A stretch of 64,000 nt of DNA, taken from Pseudomonadota bacterium. GTDB lineage: Bacteria > Pseudomonadota > Gammaproteobacteria > Burkholderiales > Burkholderiaceae_C. The stretch spans positions 1 to 64,000 of the forward strand of contig CAUJHV010000003.1 in NCBI GenBank assembly GCA_963205115.1, given 5' to 3'. This document shows positions 32,876-40,947 of the stretch, piece after piece. A program made the translations under genes and the position numbers. Numbering within the stretch: the stretch's first letter is position 1; the number at the start of each line of letters is the position of its first letter. The notes under the pieces are model-generated. The model worked only from the letters and a program-made list of their open reading frames with translations, searched no databases and had not been told where the DNA came from.

Positions 32876-33112
32876 ATGCCGAGCTTCGACATCGTCATCG
32901 AATCCAACCGGGTCGAGCTGCGCGACGCGGGCGGTCAGTCCAACAAGGAAGTCGCCACCGTGAAGGCAAGCCGGCTCAAGTTGCATGCCGCCACGCAGGG
33001 CGAAAACCGGGGCATCCGCGGCGCCCAGCGCGACGGCCTGCAGGTCATGTTCGCACTGCTGCGCCGGAAACACACCGAATGGCCGCTCACATTGCAGCTG
33101 CGGCGCGCCTGA
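32876..33112 (+). CDS. Internally deleted YajQ-family (DUF520) protein
   Basis: A 78-residue product. The N-terminus MPSFDIVIESNRVELRDAG and SNKEVAT match the start of YajQ-family nucleotide-binding proteins. The remainder (VKASRLKLHAATQGE, AQRDGLQVMFALLRRK) matches the C-terminal end of the same family. The middle, about 80 of the normal 160 residues, is absent, yet the reading frame is kept. It is either a decaying copy or a reduced single-domain form. Its end overlaps the start of the protease gene by 34 bp. Confidence 0.7.
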   Translation: MPSFDIVIESNRVELRDAGGQSNKEVATVKASRLKLHAATQGENRGIRGAQRDGLQVMFALLRRKHTEWPLTLQLRRA

Positions 33113-33738
33113 GCGGCGTGGTCGTGCTGTTGGCCGCTGCGCTGCTGGCAGCACCGGCCGGCGCACAGAACCTCGCAGGCCGCATGGGCGACAAGGCGCT
33201 GCTTGTGATCGACGGCCGCACCCAGGTGCTGGCGCCCGGGCAGTCGGTGGCCGGCGTGCGCATGCTCGGCTGGGACGGCGAGGTCCTGCTTGTCGAGCGC
33301 GACGGGCGCCGCCTGCAGCTGCGTCCGGGCGACGCGCCGAGCGCGCTGCCGGGCGCGGCTGCGGCTCCCGGCGGCCGTGAGATCGTCATCCCGGCCAGCA
33401 GCGGCGGCCACTTCGTGGTCGCTGGTTCGATCAACGGCCGCGCCACCCGCTTCATGGTCGACACCGGCGCCACCACGGTGGCGCTGTCGCGCGCCGAGGC
33501 CGATCGGCTCGGCCTCGACCTCACCGGGGCGCGGGCTGGACTGTCGGGCACCGCCGGCGGCGTTGTCGCGGTGCAGCAGATCACACTGGCGCGGCTGCGC
33601 GTGGGCGAGGTCGAACTGCTCAACGTCGCGGCGATGGTCACGCCGACGCCGATGCCCTTTGTGCTGCTCGGCAACACGGCGCTTTCGCGCTTCCAGATGC
33701 GGCGCGAGAACGACGTGATGCGACTCGAGCTGCGCTGA
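33079..33738 (+). CDS. Retropepsin-like aspartic protease (TIGR02281 type)
   Basis: A 219-residue exported protein. A signal peptide or anchor (RLSGVVVLLAAALLAAPAGA) is followed by a small beta domain (LLVIDGRTQVLAPGQSVAGV) and a clan AA retropepsin-like domain. The active-site motif is FMVDTGATTVALS, and FVLLGNTALSRFQM is the later hydrophobic-hydrophobic-glycine segment. One catalytic aspartate per chain implies a homodimer. Such proteins are periplasmic in proteobacteria, with unknown substrates. The ATG at 33079 gives the signal peptide. Confidence 0.88.
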   Translation: MAAHIAAAARLSGVVVLLAAALLAAPAGAQNLAGRMGDKALLVIDGRTQVLAPGQSVAGVRMLGWDGEVLLVERDGRRLQLRPGDAPSALPGAAAAPGGREIVIPASSGGHFVVAGSINGRATRFMVDTGATTVALSRAEADRLGLDLTGARAGLSGTAGGVVAVQQITLARLRVGEVELLNVAAMVTPTPMPFVLLGNTALSRFQMRRENDVMRLELR

Positions 33739-33944
33739 GCGCCCCGCCGGCGCAGCTTTGTCCCTGCGCAGATACAGCCGCCTCGCGAACGATCGTGCAA
33801 TTGAGACGGCATGCTTGAACTTGGATCAAGCGGCATAGCGAACGGGGTCCGGTACCACCCAGCTCCCCTAGGCGGTGAAGGTCCTCCTCGGACATGTGCA
33901 AGCGCTGCCCAGGGACAACAATGCCGCCGTCTGCCGCCGCGGGC

Positions 33945-34400
33945 TCATAACGGCAACGCGTGAATCACCGGATGCCCCAGTTGGTCCGCGGCCGCGATCA
34001 GCGCCGGGTCAAGGCTGACCAACACCAGCCCACGACGCAGTGCGAGTTCGAGGTAGGCGGCGTCGTAGGCGCTCAAGCCGTGGCTTGCCGCCAGACGATC
34101 AAGCACGACGAAATCCGGCAGCTCGCGGTCGACGTGAACGGCCAGCGTGGCTAGTTCGCTCGCTATCTCGGCGCGCCTTGCGGCATCGATGCGTTGACGC
34201 CGGCGTGCGCTTTGCAAGACGTTGGTGCACTCCAGCACCCATAGCCCTGGCACCCACACCTGCTGCGTGCCCAGCGCGTCCAGAAGCGCTTCTGTGAAGG
34301 GCGTGGCCTCATCGGGAAAGAACCACGGCATCGTGACCGAAGCATCGATGACCCAGCCGGCACCCTGCGCGGGTTCCGGCGTGCCGCGTGGTCCGGCCAT
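33945..34400 (-). CDS. PIN-domain ribonuclease toxin (VapC-like), second system
   Basis: A 151-residue PIN-domain toxin. The metal-site residues appear in VIDASVTMPWFFPDE, in the glutamate of WVLECTNVL and in the aspartates of LSAYDAAYLELA and LVSLDPAL. All look intact. The ATG shares one base with the stop codon of the upstream antitoxin (TGATG), so the pair is tightly coupled. It cleaves RNA, often tRNA or rRNA, when the antitoxin is degraded. Confidence 0.92.
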   Translation of the reverse strand: MAGPRGTPEPAQGAGWVIDASVTMPWFFPDEATPFTEALLDALGTQQVWVPGLWVLECTNVLQSARRRQRIDAARRAEIASELATLAVHVDRELPDFVVLDRLAASHGLSAYDAAYLELALRRGLVLVSLDPALIAAADQLGHPVIHALPL

Positions 34401-34645
34401 CAGCGTCGACCGTCTTCGATCAGTTCACGGATCGAGACGCCGGCGCCCAGCGTGTGCTGCGCCCGCGAACGCCGGATGCGCGCGGCCAGCGCGCGGGCCT
34501 GTTCCTGCGCGTTGGGCGTCTCGGGGGGCACCAGGCGGGCAATGGCTTCGCCGCGCCGCGTGATGGTGATCTGCTCCCCACGCGCGGCACGTTCAACAAG
34601 CTCGGAGAGGCGATTTTTCGCCTCGAAGATGCCGACGGTAGTCAT
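34400..34645 (-). CDS. Phd/YefM-family antitoxin
   Basis: An 81-residue antitoxin starting MTTVGIFEAKNRLSELVERA and GEQITITRRGEAIARLVPPE, the standard Phd/YefM DNA-binding fold. The C-terminal tail (RIRRSRAQHTLGAGVSIREL) would bind and block the PIN toxin encoded directly downstream. The start at 34645 fits the family N-terminus. An inverted repeat at 34689-34706 is the likely operator. Confidence 0.92.
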   Translation of the reverse strand: MTTVGIFEAKNRLSELVERAARGEQITITRRGEAIARLVPPETPNAQEQARALAARIRRSRAQHTLGAGVSIRELIEDGRR

Positions 34646-34688
34646 GCTGAGCGCTCCCAAGCGGATTTGTCCAGGGAAGGTTCTTAGC

Positions 34689-34706
34689 AATCTAGCTGTC
34701 TAGATT
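34689..34706. promoter_or_regulatory. Inverted repeat upstream of the phd-type antitoxin gene
   Basis: AATCTAG and CTAGATT form perfect 7-bp arms with a 4-bp spacer (CTGT), 44 bp upstream of the antitoxin start. It is a fitting autoregulatory operator for the toxin-antitoxin complex. The rest of the 300 bp up to the CoA-transferase gene end shows no gene. Confidence 0.6.
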
Positions 34707-34944
34707 ATGCCACTTATCATGATAGAAATGTGATGGTTAATCGAGCTCGCGCCGCTACAAGTACAGGCGCCGAGCAGTCCAGCACCAGGCAGCCACCGCC
34801 AAGCGGTGCCGCAGGCCGCCGTGCTACGTCACCGTTATTTCGGTGCCGGTCGATGGCGGCTTCCTCGCCTCGCGGTACGCGGGCTCTAGCCGCTGAGCCA
34901 TCAAAAGGATCGCATCTCCCAGCCAGCTCCAGCCGGGCCGTGGC

Positions 34945-36159
34945 TCAGCGCGGCGCCAGCGCCGCGATCTCCTCGTCCGCCAGTCCCAGCTCGCGCAGCA
35001 CCTCGGCCGTGTGCTCGCCTGCCATCGGCGCCGGCCGCCGCATCGCCGTGCGCTGGCCGTCGAAGCGCAGCGGCTGCGCCACGGCCTGCAGCGGCCCCAG
35101 GTGCGGGTGCACGGTGTCCACGATCATGCCGCTGGCCGCCGCATGCGGGTGACGCGATAGTTCGCCCAGCGAATGCAGCGGCGCGCAAGGGATGCCCGCC
35201 TCGTCCAGCTGCTGCAGCCAGTGGCCGCGGCCATGCGCGCGCATCGCGCTCGCGACCAGTGCCACAGTCTCGTCACGGTTCTGCACGCGGGCCGCATTGG
35301 TCGCGAAGCGCGGGTCGTCGCGCACATCCTCCAGACCGGCCAGCGTGCAGAAGCGCTGCCACAGGCTGTCGTTGGCCACGCCCAGGATCAGCGGGCGGTC
35401 GGCGGTCTCGAACACCTGGTACGGGCACAGGGACTCGTGGCCCGAGCCCGGGCGCTCGGGCTCGGTGCCGCGTTCCCAGAAGTTCTGCAGGAAGTAGCCC
35501 AGGAAGCCGGTCGCGGTGTCGAAGAGCGAGGCCTCGACGGTGCAGCCCTGGCCGGTGCGCTCGCGTGCATGCAGCGCGGCCAGGATGCCCACCAAGGCGT
35601 GCAGCCCCGTGCCCTGGTCGACGGGCGAGAACGGGCTGCGCACCGGCGGGCCGCCGGGCTCGCCCGTGATCGACAGCATGCCGCAGAAGGCCTGCAGGAT
35701 GACGTCGTAGCCTTTGCCCTCGCGCATGGGGCCCACGCTGCCGTAGCCGGAGATGTCGCAGCAAATCAGCTGCGGGTTGGCGGCGCGCAGCCTTTCGGCG
35801 TCCACCTCGAGCCGCTGCGCCACGCCGGGCCCAAAGCTGCTGACCACCACGTCCACTTGCCCGGCCAGGCGCTGCACGACCGATCGGCCGGCGGGCGTGG
35901 TCAGGTCCACCGTGATCGAGCGCTTGTTGCGGTTGGCACTGAGGAAGATGGCACCAACGCGCGCGCCCTCGGCCTCACGGAAGGGCGGCCAGCCGCGCGT
36001 CTCGTCACCCTGGGGCGATTCGACTTTGATGACGTCGGCGCCCATGTCGCCGAGGTACTGGCAGCACAGCGGGCCGGCCAGCACCTTGGACAGGTCCAGC
36101 ACGCGCAGGCCCTGCAGCGGCAGCGGCCTAGATGCGTCCGGGGGCGGAAATGAGGGCAT
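34945..36159 (-). CDS. CaiB/BaiF family (class III) CoA-transferase
   Basis: A 404-residue CoA-transferase that moves CoA between carboxylic acids. Family motifs are LQGLRVLDLSKVLAGPLCCQYLGDMGADVIKVE (in blocks), KRSITVDLTTPAGR with the frxA/caiB-like GPGV segment, and the SANRNKRS block. The catalytic aspartate lies in the ISGYGSVGPMREGKGYDVILQ region. It is divergent from a Bug gene, with the shared 16-bp regulatory element at 36180-36195 between them. It likely activates an imported acid of the nearby CoA catabolic region. Confidence 0.93.
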   Translation of the reverse strand: MPSFPPPDASRPLPLQGLRVLDLSKVLAGPLCCQYLGDMGADVIKVESPQGDETRGWPPFREAEGARVGAIFLSANRNKRSITVDLTTPAGRSVVQRLAGQVDVVVSSFGPGVAQRLEVDAERLRAANPQLICCDISGYGSVGPMREGKGYDVILQAFCGMLSITGEPGGPPVRSPFSPVDQGTGLHALVGILAALHARERTGQGCTVEASLFDTATGFLGYFLQNFWERGTEPERPGSGHESLCPYQVFETADRPLILGVANDSLWQRFCTLAGLEDVRDDPRFATNAARVQNRDETVALVASAMRAHGRGHWLQQLDEAGIPCAPLHSLGELSRHPHAAASGMIVDTVHPHLGPLQAVAQPLRFDGQRTAMRRPAPMAGEHTAEVLRELGLADEEIAALAPR

Positions 36160-36179
36160 GCGATGACTCGGTGGCGGCG

Positions 36180-36195
36180 ATAGTGCACTAGCATA
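36180..36195 (-). promoter_or_regulatory. Shared 16-bp element, site A
   Basis: On the minus strand it reads TATGCTAGTGCACTAT, matching TACGCTAGTGNACTAT at all but one defined position. It lies between the divergent CoA-transferase (start 36159) and Bug (start 36225) genes, so one bound regulator could control both. Confidence 0.65.
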
Positions 36196-36224
36196 CCAAT
36201 CATGCCCGCACCGCTGGAAACACC

Positions 36225-37187
36225 ATGAGACGCCTGGCCCGACTGCTCCTCCTCGTCTGCGCCGGCCTGGCCCCGGGCCTCGGCCATGCCGACACCTACC
36301 CCAGCCGCGCGATCCGCCTGATCGTTCCGTATGCGGCCGGGCAGGGCACCGACATCGCGGCCCGCTACCTGGCCGAGGAACTGGGCAAGGAGCTGAAGCA
36401 ATCGCTGTTTGTCGACAACCGGCCGGGCGCAGGCGGCAACATCGGTACGCAGGCGGCGGCGCGCTCCGCGCCTGACGGTTATACGCTGATGGTGGGCACG
36501 AACGCCACCCACGCCGCCAACGCGCACCTGTACTTGAGTCCGGGCTACGACGCGCAGGCGGACTTCGAACCCGTGGGCCTGCTCGGTATCCTGCCGCTGG
36601 TGTGGGTGGCGCCGACCTCGAGCCCGGCCAACACCGTGCCCGATCTGGTGAAGATGGCCAAGGCCAAGCCCGACGCGCTCAACGTGGCCCTGTCCACCAC
36701 GACCTGTCGCATGGCCTTTGAGCTGCTGCGCCAGCGTGCGGACACGGCGCTGTTCCCGGTCGACTACAAGGGCAGCGCGCAGGCGGTCACTGCGGTCATC
36801 GGCGGGCAGGTCGACTTCATGGTCGACACCATCACCTCGCTGCGCAGCTTCGTGGCGGGCGGCCAGGTCAAGGCCTTGGGTGTCACGTCCGCCCGTTCCA
36901 GCAAGCTGTTGCCCGGCGTGAAGTCGGTGGCCGAACAGGGTGTGAGCGAGTACGAGCTGGTGGGCTGGACCGTGGTCTACGCGCCCCGCGGCCTTCCGCC
37001 AGAAGCGATGCGCACGCTGACCGCCGCCTTTGGCCGCGTCATTGCGCGGCCGGAGGTGCAGGACAAGCTGCTGCAGCTGGGCATCGAGCCGCAATTGCGC
37101 AGCGGCGAGGAGCTGAAATCCTTCCTCGCGTCCGAGCGCGTCAAGTGGGAGCGGCTGATCAAGGCGTCGGGGTTGAAGCCGGCGTAG
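36225..37187 (+). CDS. Bug-family periplasmic solute-binding protein
   Basis: A 320-residue Bug protein with a Sec signal peptide (RLARLLLLVCAGLAPGLGHA). Family blocks are YPSRAIRLIVPYAAGQGTDI, SLFVDNRPGAGGNIGTQ and PVDYKGSAQAVTAVIGGQVD. The ligand loop has AGQGTD in place of the usual AGGxxD. It is divergent from the CaiB-type CoA-transferase and shares its regulatory element, so its ligand is probably the acid that enters the CoA pathway. It converges with the acyl-CoA synthetase gene. Confidence 0.93.
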   Translation: MRRLARLLLLVCAGLAPGLGHADTYPSRAIRLIVPYAAGQGTDIAARYLAEELGKELKQSLFVDNRPGAGGNIGTQAAARSAPDGYTLMVGTNATHAANAHLYLSPGYDAQADFEPVGLLGILPLVWVAPTSSPANTVPDLVKMAKAKPDALNVALSTTTCRMAFELLRQRADTALFPVDYKGSAQAVTAVIGGQVDFMVDTITSLRSFVAGGQVKALGVTSARSSKLLPGVKSVAEQGVSEYELVGWTVVYAPRGLPPEAMRTLTAAFGRVIARPEVQDKLLQLGIEPQLRSGEELKSFLASERVKWERLIKASGLKPA

Positions 37188-37286
37188 CGGGCCGCTGGTC
37201 GGCTACGTCGGATCCTGCATGTCGAGATCCATCGGCCGCCGGGTGTTACGTGGCGTCGAGAACCCGCTTCCAGATGGCGCCTGACC

Positions 37287-38825
37287 TCATGCGCCATTCG
37301 CCTTGGGTAAGAGATCGCGCAGCCGCCGGCGCAGCAGCTTGCCCGTGGGCGAGCGTGGCAGATCCTCGACGAGATAGAAGGCGTCCGGCCGCTTGAGCCG
37401 GCCCAGCCGTTGCTCGGCCTGCGCCAGAAGCTCGGCCAGCAGCGTGTCCACGCCGGCCGCGTGCCAGCGTGCGGGCACGACGAAGGCCACCGGCCGTTCG
37501 CCGAAGCGTTCGTCCGGCACGCCGACGACGGCCACATCCCACACGCCAGGCGCTTCGCGCAACGCGGCTTCGATTTCCTGCGGGTACAGGTTCACGCCGC
37601 CGGAGATGATCATGTCATCCAGCCGGTCGGTGAGATAGAGGTAGCCGTCGGCGTCGACATGGCCGATGTCGCCGAAGGTCTGCCAGCCCTGGGGCAGGGT
37701 GCGCGAGGCGGTCTTCTCGGGAGCCTTGTGGTACGCGAAAGGCGCGATGCCGCTGAAGCAGACCAGGCCCGTTTCGCCGGCCGACAATGCGCGGCCTTCC
37801 GGGTCAGCGATGTGCAGGGTGCCCTTGCGTGCCCGGCCCACTGAGCCCGGGCGCTGCAGCGCTTCTTCCGACGTGATCAGTGTGAGCCCGATGCCTTCGC
37901 TGCCCGAGTAGTACTCCAGCAGGATCGGGCCCCACCAGTCGATCATCGCGCGCTTGACGGCGGGTGGGCAGGGCGCGGCGCCGTGGATGGCGGTACGGTG
38001 CGCGGGTGCGTGGTGCCGCGCGCGGCGCTCGGCAGGCAGCGCGAGCAGGCGCTGGAACATCACGGGCACCCATTGGCTGTGCGTGATGGCTTCGCGCTCG
38101 ATCAGGTCCAGGGCCGCGCCGGCATCGAAGCGATCCATCACGAACACCGTGCCGCCGCCGGCGGTGACGGCCAGCGCCACCCGCAGCGGAGCGGCGTGGT
38201 ACAGCGGTGCGGTCGAGAGGTAGCGCACGTCGCTGCCGCCCACGCCGAACAGCGCAATCAGGTCCGCCGCAAAGGGCGGCGTGCCGCGCCAGTCGGCCGG
38301 CAGCAGCGGCCGGTGCACGCCCTTCGGCGCGCCGGTGGTGCCGGAGGTGTACATCATCAGCGCGCCGGGCGGCTCATGTGCGGCGGGCTGTGGCGATGCG
38401 GCGGCGGTCTCGGCCCGCAAGTCGTCGAAGCCCGCCAGGCCGCCGCGAAGCGCCAGCCGTTGCAGGCCTTCGGGCCACACGACCGCTGCCGCGAGCGAGG
38501 TCTGATCCTTGTCGACGATGACGGCCTTCGCATCGCAGTCGTCGACGAGGTAGCGCACCTCGGCCGGCGCGAGCGCGGTCGATACCGGCGTGAGGTAAAG
38601 CCCCGTGCGCCACGCCGCCCAGGCCAGCGCCAGGCCTTCGGGCCGGTTGCCGACGAGCGAGGCGATGTGCTCGCCGCGCTGCAGGCCACGCGCGCGCAAC
38701 ACGGCCGCCAGGCGGTTCGCCAGTGCTTCGAGTTCGCCGTAGCTCAGCCGTTCGTCACCACAGACGAGCGCGCAGCGCGTGGGCTCCGCGGCCGCGTGGC
38801 GCCGCAGGTCCAGCAGCTCGTCCAT
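37287..38825 (-). CDS. Acyl-CoA synthetase (AMP-forming)
   Basis: A 512-residue ANL-superfamily ligase that activates an acid with ATP and CoA. The P-loop is MMYTSGTTGAPKGVHRP (about residue 158). Later motifs are YYSGSEGIGLTLI, GDIGHVDADGYLYLTDRLDD, and the C-terminal lysine in LPRSPTGKLLRRRLRD. It is the last gene of the operon that starts with the MaoC gene at 43468 and includes two acyl-CoA dehydrogenases. The substrate is unknown; fatty or alicyclic acids are likely. Confidence 0.93.
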   Translation of the reverse strand: MDELLDLRRHAAAEPTRCALVCGDERLSYGELEALANRLAAVLRARGLQRGEHIASLVGNRPEGLALAWAAWRTGLYLTPVSTALAPAEVRYLVDDCDAKAVIVDKDQTSLAAAVVWPEGLQRLALRGGLAGFDDLRAETAAASPQPAAHEPPGALMMYTSGTTGAPKGVHRPLLPADWRGTPPFAADLIALFGVGGSDVRYLSTAPLYHAAPLRVALAVTAGGGTVFVMDRFDAGAALDLIEREAITHSQWVPVMFQRLLALPAERRARHHAPAHRTAIHGAAPCPPAVKRAMIDWWGPILLEYYSGSEGIGLTLITSEEALQRPGSVGRARKGTLHIADPEGRALSAGETGLVCFSGIAPFAYHKAPEKTASRTLPQGWQTFGDIGHVDADGYLYLTDRLDDMIISGGVNLYPQEIEAALREAPGVWDVAVVGVPDERFGERPVAFVVPARWHAAGVDTLLAELLAQAEQRLGRLKRPDAFYLVEDLPRSPTGKLLRRRLRDLLPKANGA

Positions 38826-38831
38826 GCCGGT

Positions 38832-39734
38832 TCAACCCGTGCTGCGCTGCGTCTTTTCCTGCTCGGCCTTGCCGCGCACGATGGCCTTGGCCTGGGCCCA
38901 GTCCTCGGGCGTGAGTTTGCCCAGCGCCGCGAAAGTGGAGGGCGCCGCCAGGTGGTGGCCGCCGTCGATGGCGATGTTCTGGCCCGTTAGATATTCGCAG
39001 CCGTCGGCCTGCAGGAAGGTCAGCAGGTTGCACAGCTCCGGCATGCGGCCGAAGCGGCCCATCGGCACTTCGTCTGCCGATGCGGCGCCGACATTGGCCT
39101 TCGGGATCGGCGCCAGCTTTTCCCAGGCGCTCTCGGTGGGGAAGGGGCCGGGCGCGACGGCGTTGACGCGGATGTTGTGTTTGCCCCATTCGACGGCCAG
39201 CGACATCGTCATCGCATGCACCGCGGTCTTGGCCATCGTGCTGGGCAGCACGTAGGCCGAGCCGGTCCACACCCAGGTGACGAGCATGCTGACCACGCTG
39301 CCGGGCAGGCCGTCGCGGATCCAGCGCTTGCCGCAGGCCAGCGTGGCGAAGAGCGCGCCGTCCATCACCGTGGAGCGCACGGCAGCGAAGCCGCGTGGAC
39401 TGATGTCGACCGAAGGCGAGATGAAGTTCGCCGCGGCGTTGTTGACCAGGCCGGTGAGCGGCCCGCCGGCCCAGATGCGGTCGACCATGGCCTCGATGGC
39501 ATCGGCGTCGCGCACGTCGCAGATGTGGTACTCGACCCTGCCGCCGTGCTGGGCGGATTTCATCAACTCGTCCACCGCGCCCTGCAGTACCGCTTCGCGC
39601 CGGCCGCAGATGTGCACCGAGGCGCCGTGGGCGACGAAGTGGCGCGCCAGTTCCTTGCCCAGGCCGGTGCCGCCGCCCGTGATGAGGATGCGCTTGTTCG
39701 ACAGGACGTCGGCGCGGAAGGTCGAAGCGGTCAT
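38832..39734 (-). CDS. SDR-family 2,4-dienoyl-CoA reductase-like enzyme
   Basis: A 300-residue short-chain dehydrogenase. The cofactor motif is ITGGGTGLGKELA and the NAG-like motif is LVNNAAANFISP. The usual YxxxK is replaced by STMAK, with a tyrosine eleven residues before the lysine (SAYVLPSTMAK). This arrangement is known from mitochondrial and peroxisomal 2,4-dienoyl-CoA reductases. MSLAVEWGKHNIRVNAVAPG completes the pattern. ATG 39734 is used. It lies between the acyl-CoA synthetase and dehydrogenase genes, so it probably removes double bonds during degradation of unsaturated acyl-CoA. Confidence 0.88.
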   Translation of the reverse strand: MTASTFRADVLSNKRILITGGGTGLGKELARHFVAHGASVHICGRREAVLQGAVDELMKSAQHGGRVEYHICDVRDADAIEAMVDRIWAGGPLTGLVNNAAANFISPSVDISPRGFAAVRSTVMDGALFATLACGKRWIRDGLPGSVVSMLVTWVWTGSAYVLPSTMAKTAVHAMTMSLAVEWGKHNIRVNAVAPGPFPTESAWEKLAPIPKANVGAASADEVPMGRFGRMPELCNLLTFLQADGCEYLTGQNIAIDGGHHLAAPSTFAALGKLTPEDWAQAKAIVRGKAEQEKTQRSTG

Positions 39735-39744
39735 GGGCGGGCCT

Positions 39745-40938
39745 CTACGCGGGGTTGATGCCGGCCACGCCGTTGGCGCCCTTGGCCGGCTGGTATTCGG
39801 CAAACATCTGGCGGCCGATGATGTGCTTCATCACCTCGATCGAGCCGCCGGCGATCTTGACGATGCGAGCATCGGCGTAGGCACGCGCGATCGGGTACTC
39901 CCACATGTAGCCCCAGCCGCCGAAGAGCTGCAGGCATTCGTCGACGACCTTGCAGTGCAGGTTCGACAGCCACATCTTGGCCATTGCCGCGTCCACGGCG
40001 TCGAGCTCGCCCTTGATGAACTTGGCGATGCACTGGTCGGTGAAGACGCGGCCCACGGTGGCTTCGGTCTGCAATTCGGCCAGCTTGAACTGCGTGTTCT
40101 GGAAGTCGCCGATGGTCTTGCCGAAGGCCTTGCGGTTGGCGGTGTACTCCACCGTCCAGCCGATCACCGTCTCCGCAACCACAGCCGAGCGGATGGCCTG
40201 GGCCAGGCGCTCCTGCGCCAGCTTGGTCATCATCAGCTCGAAGCCCTTGCCCTCCTCGCCCAGCATCGCGCTGGCCGGGATGCGCATGTCGTCGAAGAAC
40301 ATCTCCGAGGTGTCCTGCGCCTTCAGGCCCAGCTTGTGCAGGTTCTTGCCGCGGCGGAAACCCGGCAGGCTGGTGTCGACAAGAAACAGCGTCACGCCCT
40401 TGGCGCCGGCGGCACTGTCGGTCTTGGTGGCGAGCACGATCACGTCGCACAGCTGGCCGTTGGAGATGAAGACCTTCTGGCCGCTGATGACGAAGTCGTC
40501 GCCATCGCGCACGGCCTTCGTGCGGATGGCCTTCAGGTCAGAGCCGGCGTGCGGCTCGGTCATGCCCAGCGAGCCGATGGCTTCGCCGCGCACCATCTTC
40601 GGCAGCCACTTGCGCTTCTGCGCTTCGCTGCCGAAGCTGGCGATGTAGGTGGCGACGAGGTCGCAGTGGATCATGAAGCCGGGGCCCGTAAAACCCGAGC
40701 GCGCCATCTCCTCGAAGACGACCACATCGAACAGGTAGTCGGCGCCCGCGCCTTCGTAAATCTCGGGCACCGTGCAGCACAGCAGGCCGGCGGCGCCCGC
40801 CTTGAGCCACAGCTCGCGCGGTACGACGCCGCTGTTTTCCCACTGCGCGTGGTGCGGCGCGATCTCGTTCTCGATGAAGCGCCGCACGGTGTCGCGGAAG
40901 GCTTCATGGTCCTCGTTGAACAGTTCGCGTTTGAACAC
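39745..40938 (-). CDS. Acyl-CoA dehydrogenase (long-chain/ACADL-like)
   Basis: A 397-residue flavoenzyme for alpha,beta-oxidation of acyl-CoA. Motifs are LGMTEPHAGSDL, ISGQKVFISNGQ, NRKAFGKTIGDFQ and FGGWGYMWEYPIARAYADAR. The position of the usual C-terminal catalytic glutamate (IYEGT) reads IAGGS. As in ACADL and isovaleryl-CoA dehydrogenase, the base must be supplied from another helix. The N-terminus FNEDHEAFRDTVRRFIENE is complete. It is paired with a second dehydrogenase 9 bp upstream in the same operon. Confidence 0.94.
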   Translation of the reverse strand: MFKRELFNEDHEAFRDTVRRFIENEIAPHHAQWENSGVVPRELWLKAGAAGLLCCTVPEIYEGAGADYLFDVVVFEEMARSGFTGPGFMIHCDLVATYIASFGSEAQKRKWLPKMVRGEAIGSLGMTEPHAGSDLKAIRTKAVRDGDDFVISGQKVFISNGQLCDVIVLATKTDSAAGAKGVTLFLVDTSLPGFRRGKNLHKLGLKAQDTSEMFFDDMRIPASAMLGEEGKGFELMMTKLAQERLAQAIRSAVVAETVIGWTVEYTANRKAFGKTIGDFQNTQFKLAELQTEATVGRVFTDQCIAKFIKGELDAVDAAMAKMWLSNLHCKVVDECLQLFGGWGYMWEYPIARAYADARIVKIAGGSIEVMKHIIGRQMFAEYQPAKGANGVAGINPA

Positions 40939-40947
40939 GGGGTCTCC

